A stretch of DNA of 64,000 bases from an uncultured Pseudoalteromonas sp. (GTDB lineage Bacteria > Pseudomonadota > Gammaproteobacteria > Enterobacterales > Alteromonadaceae): the NCBI GenBank assembly GCA_947493455.1, contig CANLRB010000022.1:1-64000 (forward strand), written 5' to 3'. Numbering within the stretch: the first letter of the stretch is position 1; the number at the start of each line of letters is the position of its first letter. Of the stretch, positions 25,298 to 32,318 are shown piece after piece. The notes under the pieces are model-generated. The model had not been told where the DNA came from. It ran no database searches and was given only the letters and a program-made list of their open reading frames with translations. A program made the translations under genes and the position numbers.

Positions 25298-26331
25298 ACT
25301 TGAACTCCCTTCATATCTTCCAAGGAATAGGGGCGAAAACAAGTCAAATATTTAATCCTATTAATCTCTAATAAGTTGTCATCAGCATCAAAATGAGAAA
25401 GAACTCCTAAATTAAAAGTATCTATGAGTTCATTGCAATTAACGGTATTAAAAGTTGATTTATCAACTCGGCGTGCATAAAAGATTAGCTGTTGTTGATC
25501 TATACGAATAATAAACTTTTGTTCTCCATCTAAGTTTTTAACATGAAGTGCCAACTCAGGTTTGTGCCAGTCTGAAACTAAAGATGGGTTTAAAGGAAAA
25601 CCATAAATTAAATAGCGTCCCCCTTCTATTTCAAACGTTGTTGGATTCAAACGGTCATCATTTACTTTTCCACTATTGAAAAGCTCAAGCGTCATCGTCA
25701 ACCAATCTTCATGTTTTGAAAAACTGTTCCCGCGAGATATACAACCCTCATAATCTCCGTCGTGCTCCCAAATAACTTTATGCATATATCTTTTAATAGT
25801 ATTCAAAGATATCTTCTCAAAAGGAAATTTGGTGGCTATAAGTCTGTAGTAGCAGCCATGAACTATTAAGTCAGCATATTGAATGATTAGCGGGTCATTG
25901 AAAGCATCAAAATATGGTCGCCATTCCAACGTAAAATCTGCACCAGTATTGACAATAAACTTAGCTTCTTCATCCAAGCCCAGTACCTTGTATATAACAG
26001 AAACCAACTCAAGAGTTTCGATATCTACAAGCATCTGGTTTTCAATTCGAGATGCCATCATTTCAATTTCAGTATGAAGTGAGTCAATAATTTCTTGATC
26101 ATCAAATTCATTGATCATCAAGTATTTTAAAGTTTTGTGCTCTAAGATTTGTTCGAGTTCGTTTTCATTAAATACGGACTTTAAATCTTCATGGACTTCT
26201 GAAAATTGAGAAAGAGTATAAACACCATTTGCCCATAGCTTTTCTGCAAATAAAATTGGAAATTCCATTAACAGAGCAAAGCTTTTAGCTTGGTTATTAA
26301 GTTTATTCTGCAATTGATTGAGTGAAATCAT
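25294..26331 (-). CDS. Hypothetical protein, first gene of an unknown operon
   Basis: A 345-residue protein that I do not recognise. The N-terminal third is helical (LNQLQNKLNNQAKSFALLMEF onward, with acidic Glu-rich stretches); the C-terminal part is mixed alpha/beta with a beta segment (FIIRIDQQQLIFYARRVDKSTF). No signal peptide or membrane helix is present. GGAGAA precedes the ATG at 26331. Two short genes follow with 4- and 8-bp overlaps. The island setting makes an accessory system possible, but nothing in the sequence identifies the function. Confidence 0.75.
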   Translation of the reverse strand: MISLNQLQNKLNNQAKSFALLMEFPILFAEKLWANGVYTLSQFSEVHEDLKSVFNENELEQILEHKTLKYLMINEFDDQEIIDSLHTEIEMMASRIENQMLVDIETLELVSVIYKVLGLDEEAKFIVNTGADFTLEWRPYFDAFNDPLIIQYADLIVHGCYYRLIATKFPFEKISLNTIKRYMHKVIWEHDGDYEGCISRGNSFSKHEDWLTMTLELFNSGKVNDDRLNPTTFEIEGGRYLIYGFPLNPSLVSDWHKPELALHVKNLDGEQKFIIRIDQQQLIFYARRVDKSTFNTVNCNELIDTFNLGVLSHFDADDNLLEINRIKYLTCFRPYSLEDMKGVQV

Positions 26332-26464
26332 TTAGTTCTCCAAACAATTTATTTCAAATAAACAATGGCCTACCAACACACTGCTCAATTGACTGTTTGA
26401 ATTAACTAATTGTTACGGATGCTCTGCTTCACTGTTCATGTTTTATACTGCAAAAACATGTGTA

Positions 26465-26492
26465 GGCGTAGGCTGTCCGCACAGCCTTAGCC
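26465..26492. other. GC-rich hairpin in an AT-rich gap
   Basis: AGGCTGT (26470-26476) and ACAGCCT (26481-26487) pair around a CCGC loop, and flanking GGC/GCC (26465-26467 and 26490-26492) extend the dyad. On the minus strand it lies downstream of the 126-residue gene and is followed about 10 nt later by GTTTTTG, so it may be that gene's terminator. Confidence 0.45.
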
Positions 26493-26543
26493 TCGCATAA
26501 TATCTATTAAAAATTTAATGACAACTTACGGATTTGTATAATT

Positions 26544-26924
26544 TCAGCTAGATATTTGACTTTGATATTCTTCAAAGCTAAGCCCGAAGAGGGATACAAC
26601 GACTTCTTCACTAAAGTCAAAATTTGAAAATTTTTTTTCAAAATTTTCAAGGACGGTATTTAAATGGCTTTCTAATAATTTAACTAAAAACGACTCTGAA
26701 TTTGGCGAAAGTGCAGTTAAAGCTATTAATGGATTATCAAAAGATTCAGATTTAATTTTCTTTAATAAATCACTATAGCTATCACACCCGTATAGGCAGA
26801 TAGCCAAACCTTCTTGGGCGTGCCCAAGCGGACAACCTATAACTTTTGACAGCCTCTTTGATTGACGCTTTACATTACTTAGTAGTGATTCCGGTTTTAA
26901 ATACATACGTACACCTAAACGCAT
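26544..26924 (-). CDS. Hypothetical protein with a short helical N-terminal motif
   Basis: A 126-residue soluble protein. Residues about 15-52 (NVKRQSKRLSKVIGCPLGHA...SYSDLLKKI) resemble the short helical module seen at the N terminus of some glyoxalase-superfamily and uncharacterised proteobacterial proteins (a KxxAKRLxxxLG...QxxLAxxxGYxSWxxL pattern). The C-terminal half is acidic and helical. The function is unknown. The start may be the first ATG (26924) or the internal ATG six codons later (26906); neither has a strong ribosome site. Confidence 0.6.
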   Translation of the reverse strand: MRLGVRMYLKPESLLSNVKRQSKRLSKVIGCPLGHAQEGLAICLYGCDSYSDLLKKIKSESFDNPLIALTALSPNSESFLVKLLESHLNTVLENFEKKFSNFDFSEEVVVSLFGLSFEEYQSQISS

Positions 26925-27076
26925 AACCTAGGTCCACTGCACCTCAGTCATTACGTTTATATACAAGTATGATTAATCTTTAAAACCAGAGTAATTCCAT
27001 TTCGTCCGCTAAGTAATGTGGGAACGGGCTTCTCTGAAAAGCCTATAAAGACATTTTAAGATAAAAATATGAAAGA

Positions 27077-27502
27077 TTAAAACACCTTTTGTCTAGTTAA
27101 CCCTGTCTCAACAATACCCATAAAAACACCTGACTTTGCATAATCAACCAGAGATTCAGTAGCAGAATCCAATAATTTATAGATCGCTTTCCCATACTCG
27201 GTATTAATAGGAAGCTCTGATGTCACTCGTTTGAAAAAGTACGAGTATCGAAAGACATATCTGGCGAAGTCATCTCTCTTTTGAAAACTTAAGTGTTCAC
27301 CTGCGTTAAAATACTCATACTTTTCTCCAGAGTATGTAACGCTTTGCTTAATTAGAATTTTTGCGAGTTCGTATTCTTTAATTACTTCGTAGAGGATTTG
27401 AAAAAGTGAGTTCTTTTCTTGCTCACTAAAATTTTTATTTTGATTAACTTCTTTTTCAAAATTATTTTTTAGATCAGATTGGTAAAAGTATTTCTCAATC
27501 AT
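27077..27502 (-). CDS. Hypothetical helical protein
   Basis: A 141-residue protein, mostly helical and rich in Lys, Glu, Phe and Tyr (NNFEKEVNQNKNFSEQEKNSLF, then FARYVFRYSYFFKRVTSELP). There is no signal peptide, clear membrane helix or catalytic motif. AGGCAATAA lies before the ATG. It stands alone between the phoH terminator and the 126-residue gene. I do not recognise the family. Confidence 0.65.
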   Translation of the reverse strand: MIEKYFYQSDLKNNFEKEVNQNKNFSEQEKNSLFQILYEVIKEYELAKILIKQSVTYSGEKYEYFNAGEHLSFQKRDDFARYVFRYSYFFKRVTSELPINTEYGKAIYKLLDSATESLVDYAKSGVFMGIVETGLTRQKVF

Positions 27503-27558
27503 TTTATTGCCTATTTATTTTTTGTCGTTAGTTATCCTTTTATTATTCCTGAGAGTTT

Positions 27559-27585
27559 AAGGGCTGAAAGTTCAATTCAGCCCTT
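27559..27585 (-). terminator. Hairpin downstream of phoH copy 1
   Basis: A perfect 10-bp stem, AAGGGCTGAA (27559-27568) with TTCAGCCCTT (27576-27585), and a 7-nt loop lie 11 bp past the phoH stop on the minus strand. No strong T run follows, so it may act as a terminator with help or as an mRNA 3' end structure. Confidence 0.55.
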
Positions 27586-27595
27586 ACTCATTTAT

Positions 27596-28978
27596 TTATA
27601 AGTTCTGCTCAGTAAATTGCGCCAATGCACTCCGCTCAACTTCATCAAATATCAGTACTGAGCCATGTTCATAGTTTCTATAAACATTTACGGCAGCACT
27701 TGCTCCACTTGAGGCTGGAGTAACAAATTTATCGTCAATTTGGGCAAGGTTACCTAAGACGATAGTGCGACAGTTCTTTCCGCCCCTACTAAGCATCCCT
27801 TTAACCTGCGCCCTTGTCATATTTTGGGCTTCATCAATAATTAACACAGCATCATCTATAGAACGACCTCTAAAATACGCCATACTAGTAAACTCTATAT
27901 TCGCTCGCTCAATTACGTGCTCAACGGTTGCGTAAACATTTACCTCATGCTCATCGTCTGTATGCATCGAAACAAGTGCGTCTGTTACACCCGCCATTAA
28001 CGGCATCGACTTTTCTTTAAGGTCTCCCGGCAGATAACCCGGATCGTCATCCATAAAATCTCGGCTTCTTACTACAACAATTTTTTTATATTGCTTCAAT
28101 TCGAGCACTTCATGTAAGGCAGCAGCCACGGCTAAAAATGTCTTGCCTGAACCAGCGGGGCCAAGAATTATATTTAGATCAAATTCAGGGTTAGTTAATT
28201 GATCTAATGCGATTGCTTGACGTTGATTTTTAGGAAGGATGCCCCATATTTTTTCTTGCTTACGAGGCAATAATGTTGTGAAAACATGCTCATCATTTAT
28301 ATCTGTAATAACGCCAATATGACCAACTTCATCAAACCAATACATACGCTTTTGAGCTTCGTCATTGAAAACATCACGATTGAATCTGTAGACCTCTCCT
28401 TTCATCGCAAAACCTGCTTCATCTTCGAACCTATCAAACAAATCACCTTCAAATGCCTGAACTCCCGTGTAAAGTAAATCCACATCGGCTATTTGATGGT
28501 CTATCAATACGTCTTCCGCATCTAGCCCCATAGTTCTTGCTTTTAAACGCATGTTGATATCGCGAGAGACTAAAGTTACTTCTTTATCTAATACCTTTCT
28601 CATATAAAGAGCGTAATTAATAATTCGGTTATCAGCGTCACTACCGATACCTTTCTTTAACTCCCCTACAACATCTAATTTGGTGTCTATGCCAATGAAC
28701 AACTTGCCTCTTTCAGCGGTTTCAGTTGACGGAAGTTGTATGCCATTTTCCATCTCTTCGGCTGAATGCCCATTGATGATATCTTCAAGCATTCTAATTA
28801 CAGCTCTTGCGTCTGCGCTGACGCTTTTCTCTCGTCGTTCTTTTAAGTTATCGAGTTCTTCAAGGACCGTTAGACATATATAGATATCGTCTTGATAAGA
28901 GAGCAAACTCTTAGGATCATGCACCAGTGCTGATGTGTCTAGTATTCTTGGATTTCTATTCTCGTTTGGATTTTTCAT
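27596..28978 (-). CDS. phoH: PIN-PhoH family RNase/ATPase, intact copy
   Basis: About 460 residues, starting at the ATG at 28978 (GAGGAAG 7 bp upstream); an earlier in-frame ATG at 29026 would add 16 residues. The N-terminal PIN nuclease domain has RILDTSALVHDP, the acidic VLEELDNLKER and SRDINMRLKA. The C-terminal PhoH ATPase has Walker A GPAGSGKTFLA, Walker B VLIIDEAQNM, then GNLAQID...SSG and EVERSALAQF. In the PhoH2 family such proteins act as RNA-unwinding ribonucleases. This is the only one of three adjacent copies with the complete PhoH C terminus. Residues 1-407 are identical to the next copy. Confidence 0.9.
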   Translation of the reverse strand: MKNPNENRNPRILDTSALVHDPKSLLSYQDDIYICLTVLEELDNLKERREKSVSADARAVIRMLEDIINGHSAEEMENGIQLPSTETAERGKLFIGIDTKLDVVGELKKGIGSDADNRIINYALYMRKVLDKEVTLVSRDINMRLKARTMGLDAEDVLIDHQIADVDLLYTGVQAFEGDLFDRFEDEAGFAMKGEVYRFNRDVFNDEAQKRMYWFDEVGHIGVITDINDEHVFTTLLPRKQEKIWGILPKNQRQAIALDQLTNPEFDLNIILGPAGSGKTFLAVAAALHEVLELKQYKKIVVVRSRDFMDDDPGYLPGDLKEKSMPLMAGVTDALVSMHTDDEHEVNVYATVEHVIERANIEFTSMAYFRGRSIDDAVLIIDEAQNMTRAQVKGMLSRGGKNCRTIVLGNLAQIDDKFVTPASSGASAAVNVYRNYEHGSVLIFDEVERSALAQFTEQNL

Positions 28979-29317
28979 CTTTCTTCCTCTTTGAGAATTA
29001 TATTTATTATTATTGTTAGTAATCATAGTTAGATTTACCTTAGCTTTATTATTTTTATTTGTGCTTCGTGCAGGTTAAATCCATAAATTTTTTTTATTAC
29101 ACCTATTTATTTGTTAATGTGTAATCGTACTCTGAGTTAATTAGGCTACTAATTTTAAGTACGAATTATCATTTGCTGGTGACAACTGATAATTTTTAAT
29201 CATCTTTTCCAATATAAAACATATAGAAAAAGTATAAATTCTTGTCACCATTCCTTGAGAGCTTATAAAATAAGGAGGTAACAATTTTATAGAGTGGTTA
29301 ATAACGGGGTAACCAAG
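27758..29317. repeat. 1560-bp direct repeat, copy 1
   Basis: Bases 27758-29317 recur with the same sequence at 29318-30877. The unit runs from inside phoH copy 1 (codon for V407) through its 5' end and leader to the 3' tail of the next phoH. Aligned lines differ only at the outer borders: 27757 is A but 29317 is G, and 29318 is G but 30878 is A. Confidence 0.95.
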
Positions 29318-30538
29318 GACGATAGTGCGACAGTTCTTTCCGCCCCTACTAAGCATCCCTTTAACCTGCGCCCTTGTCATATTTTGGGCTTCATCAATAA
29401 TTAACACAGCATCATCTATAGAACGACCTCTAAAATACGCCATACTAGTAAACTCTATATTCGCTCGCTCAATTACGTGCTCAACGGTTGCGTAAACATT
29501 TACCTCATGCTCATCGTCTGTATGCATCGAAACAAGTGCGTCTGTTACACCCGCCATTAACGGCATCGACTTTTCTTTAAGGTCTCCCGGCAGATAACCC
29601 GGATCGTCATCCATAAAATCTCGGCTTCTTACTACAACAATTTTTTTATATTGCTTCAATTCGAGCACTTCATGTAAGGCAGCAGCCACGGCTAAAAATG
29701 TCTTGCCTGAACCAGCGGGGCCAAGAATTATATTTAGATCAAATTCAGGGTTAGTTAATTGATCTAATGCGATTGCTTGACGTTGATTTTTAGGAAGGAT
29801 GCCCCATATTTTTTCTTGCTTACGAGGCAATAATGTTGTGAAAACATGCTCATCATTTATATCTGTAATAACGCCAATATGACCAACTTCATCAAACCAA
29901 TACATACGCTTTTGAGCTTCGTCATTGAAAACATCACGATTGAATCTGTAGACCTCTCCTTTCATCGCAAAACCTGCTTCATCTTCGAACCTATCAAACA
30001 AATCACCTTCAAATGCCTGAACTCCCGTGTAAAGTAAATCCACATCGGCTATTTGATGGTCTATCAATACGTCTTCCGCATCTAGCCCCATAGTTCTTGC
30101 TTTTAAACGCATGTTGATATCGCGAGAGACTAAAGTTACTTCTTTATCTAATACCTTTCTCATATAAAGAGCGTAATTAATAATTCGGTTATCAGCGTCA
30201 CTACCGATACCTTTCTTTAACTCCCCTACAACATCTAATTTGGTGTCTATGCCAATGAACAACTTGCCTCTTTCAGCGGTTTCAGTTGACGGAAGTTGTA
30301 TGCCATTTTCCATCTCTTCGGCTGAATGCCCATTGATGATATCTTCAAGCATTCTAATTACAGCTCTTGCGTCTGCGCTGACGCTTTTCTCTCGTCGTTC
30401 TTTTAAGTTATCGAGTTCTTCAAGGACCGTTAGACATATATAGATATCGTCTTGATAAGAGAGCAAACTCTTAGGATCATGCACCAGTGCTGATGTGTCT
30501 AGTATTCTTGGATTTCTATTCTCGTTTGGATTTTTCAT
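29141..30538 (-). CDS. Chimeric PIN-PhoH protein (body of copy 1, tail of copy 3)
   Basis: About 465 residues. Residues 1-407 are identical to the intact phoH downstream (PIN domain, Walker A and B), but the last 58 residues (LGYPVINHSIKLLPPYFISS onward) are identical to the tail of the third phoH. The switch falls in frame at the conserved V-LG codons, with GTC from copy 1 joined to CTTGGT from copy 3. The PhoH GNLAQID, SSG and EVER motifs are therefore missing, so ATPase function is doubtful while the PIN nuclease is complete. Its leader (30539-30700) duplicates that of copy 1, so it should be transcribed the same way. An upstream start at 30586 is possible. Confidence 0.88.
   Translation of the reverse strand: MKNPNENRNPRILDTSALVHDPKSLLSYQDDIYICLTVLEELDNLKERREKSVSADARAVIRMLEDIINGHSAEEMENGIQLPSTETAERGKLFIGIDTKLDVVGELKKGIGSDADNRIINYALYMRKVLDKEVTLVSRDINMRLKARTMGLDAEDVLIDHQIADVDLLYTGVQAFEGDLFDRFEDEAGFAMKGEVYRFNRDVFNDEAQKRMYWFDEVGHIGVITDINDEHVFTTLLPRKQEKIWGILPKNQRQAIALDQLTNPEFDLNIILGPAGSGKTFLAVAAALHEVLELKQYKKIVVVRSRDFMDDDPGYLPGDLKEKSMPLMAGVTDALVSMHTDDEHEVNVYATVEHVIERANIEFTSMAYFRGRSIDDAVLIIDEAQNMTRAQVKGMLSRGGKNCRTIVLGYPVINHSIKLLPPYFISSQGMVTRIYTFSICFILEKMIKNYQLSPANDNSYLKLVA
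29177..29250. repeat. Inverted repeat TGGTGACAA...TTGTCACCA in the phoH tail, first copy
   Basis: TGGTGACAA (29177-29185) and TTGTCACCA (29242-29250) are perfect 9-bp inverted repeats bounding 74 bp of AT-rich DNA in the non-PhoH tail. The second copy is at 30737-30810. It could be the ends of a tiny relic element or a hairpin; no flanking target duplication is apparent. Confidence 0.5.
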
Positions 30539-30877
30539 CTTTCTTCCTCTTTGAGAATTATATTTATTATTATTGTTAGTAATCATAGTTAGATTTACCT
30601 TAGCTTTATTATTTTTATTTGTGCTTCGTGCAGGTTAAATCCATAAATTTTTTTTATTACACCTATTTATTTGTTAATGTGTAATCGTACTCTGAGTTAA
30701 TTAGGCTACTAATTTTAAGTACGAATTATCATTTGCTGGTGACAACTGATAATTTTTAATCATCTTTTCCAATATAAAACATATAGAAAAAGTATAAATT
30801 CTTGTCACCATTCCTTGAGAGCTTATAAAATAAGGAGGTAACAATTTTATAGAGTGGTTAATAACGGGGTAACCAAG
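29318..30877. repeat. 1560-bp direct repeat, copy 2
   Basis: This copy abuts copy 1 head to tail. It holds the body of the chimeric phoH, a second copy of the phoH leader, and the tail of the third phoH. The abutting join makes it a tandem duplication rather than two separate insertions. Confidence 0.95.
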
Positions 30878-32104
30878 ACACACTAACTTAGTGCCTTCAC
30901 CACAGCGTGTAATAATCGTTTTTAGCTGCGATGCCGTTAAATTTTGGCTTTCATCTAAAATAACAATCGCATTTTGAATACTGCGTCCGCGCATAAAGTT
31001 GATTGACTTAAATTGAATATTCGCTTTTTCCATAATGTAATTGCGACTAGACGTTGGGTTTTCATCGCCTTTGTGCAATACCTCAAGCGAATCGGTAATT
31101 GCCGCCAGCCAAGGTGCCATTTTTTCTTCTTCGGTACCCGGTAAATAACCGATTGATTCGGCAATTTCTGGCGTATTACGGGTCACTATCACTTTATCGT
31201 ACAGTCCGCGTTCGATAACTAATTCCAGTGCGCATGCCAGTGCCAATAAGGTTTTACCGCACCCTGCAGGGCCTGTCAGAATAACTAAATCCATGTGTGG
31301 GTCTAATAACGCGTTCAACGCCATCGCCTGATAAATATTTTTTGGCGAAATGCCCCAAGCACTGCGTGCCATTAAGCGCTCATAACCTAAATCAAGTAAC
31401 TTAATATGGGCATCGTCATAGTCAACAACACGCGCCGCAAAGTGACCAGTCTCATCAAGTAGATATTCATTAATAAAAACATCTTTAACTAGTTCACGAG
31501 GCACTTGGTGATAGGTATTACGACCATCTTGCTCGCTCTGGCATTCTTTAACATGTTGCCAAAAATCACCATCCAACTTTTTATAACCTGACGACAACAG
31601 GCTAATATCGTCAATTAATTGATCCGTTCGATAGTCTTCAACAAACTCAAGCCCTGCGCCTTTTGCTTTAAGGCGCATATTAATGTCTTTTGTTACCAAT
31701 ACGACTTTGTAGTCCGGCTTTTGCTTTTGTAAGTGAATGGCAGTATTAATAATACGGTGATCATTTTCATTGCCAGGTAAACCCGACACCGCATCATCAA
31801 ACAAATGATCATTAACAATCGTCAATGTACCTTGGGTATTTTCATTGACTGATTGTAAATCAACACCGGCGAGCATTTGCTCAGGCGTCGCATCGCGCAA
31901 AATGTCATCGAGTGCACGAATTGCAATTCGCGCATCTCGGCTGACGTCTTTTTTGCGGTCTTTGATGTGGTCGAGCTCTTCGAGCACGGTCATTGGAATG
32001 ACAACTTGATGTTCTTGAAAAGATAAAAAGGCAAAGGGTTCATGTAGCAAGACATTGGTATCGAGTACATAAAGTTTGGTTTCGTTATCGCGCACTTTTA
32101 CCAT
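30701..32104 (-). CDS. phoH: PIN-PhoH family protein with replaced C terminus
   Basis: A 467-residue PIN-PhoH protein beginning at the ATG at 32104 (AAGGAAA 7 bp upstream). The PIN domain (YVLDTNVLLHEP, VLEELDHIKDR, TKDINMRLKA) and PhoH motifs (GPAGCGKTLLALA, VILDESQNL) are intact up to KLVCLG. After that the expected GN-x-x-QID, SSG and arginine motifs are absent, and 56 unrelated residues follow to the stop. The gene is divergent from rapA, its likely ancestral place, and is more GC-rich than copy 1. I infer that an insertion or deletion at 30877 removed its native 3' end. It is a different paralogue from copy 1, clearly similar but not identical. Confidence 0.85.
   Translation of the reverse strand: MVKVRDNETKLYVLDTNVLLHEPFAFLSFQEHQVVIPMTVLEELDHIKDRKKDVSRDARIAIRALDDILRDATPEQMLAGVDLQSVNENTQGTLTIVNDHLFDDAVSGLPGNENDHRIINTAIHLQKQKPDYKVVLVTKDINMRLKAKGAGLEFVEDYRTDQLIDDISLLSSGYKKLDGDFWQHVKECQSEQDGRNTYHQVPRELVKDVFINEYLLDETGHFAARVVDYDDAHIKLLDLGYERLMARSAWGISPKNIYQAMALNALLDPHMDLVILTGPAGCGKTLLALACALELVIERGLYDKVIVTRNTPEIAESIGYLPGTEEEKMAPWLAAITDSLEVLHKGDENPTSSRNYIMEKANIQFKSINFMRGRSIQNAIVILDESQNLTASQLKTIITRCGEGTKLVCLGYPVINHSIKLLPPYFISSQGMVTRIYTFSICFILEKMIKNYQLSPANDNSYLKLVA
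30737..30810. repeat. Inverted repeat TGGTGACAA...TTGTCACCA in the phoH tail, second copy
   Basis: TGGTGACAA (30737-30745) pairs with TTGTCACCA (30802-30810), the duplicate of the pair at 29177-29250. It lies in the sequence that replaced the native end of the third phoH. Confidence 0.5.
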
Positions 32105-32318
32105 AAGCAATTTCCTTTTAAATTAAGGCTGACACTTTTTTGTTTTATGCTTTACTTTTAGTTTAGTCTAATAAATCAAAGAGACTGAATTATGACAACT
32201 GAATGACTAAATTTTCGCCATTTATAACGAATATGTTATGCCTGAAAAATAACAGGTGAAACCAAATGAGTTTGCGGGTAACATAGCCGCCTTTTTTTGA
32301 CTAGATGTGGATAAATTA

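Noticed and set aside
29096-29125. ATTACAC/GTGTAAT inverted repeat in the phoH leader as a terminator
   Set aside because: The arms are short with a 16-nt loop and no T run follows on the transcribed strand; it is at most a weak operator.
29846-30443. Plus-strand open frames inside the phoH copies, repeated at 28286-28883
   Set aside because: They lie antisense to strongly conserved PIN-PhoH coding sequence and are duplicated only because the host gene is.
30833-30870. Strong Shine-Dalgarno-like AAGGAGGT on the plus strand in the phoH tail
   Set aside because: No plausible gene follows: the nearest GTG frame stops after nine codons in this copy and runs antisense through phoH in the other.
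24649-30877. Integron cassette array
   Set aside because: Small unknown genes in one orientation suggested cassettes, but no paired RYYYAAC/GTTRRRY core sites or integron integrase could be found; the GC-rich hairpin at 26465-26492 does not fit an attC site.
30860-30900. Tn7-like or IS insertion end in phoH
   Set aside because: No TGT-type end, transposase or target-site duplication is visible at the junction, so the mechanism of the break is left open.
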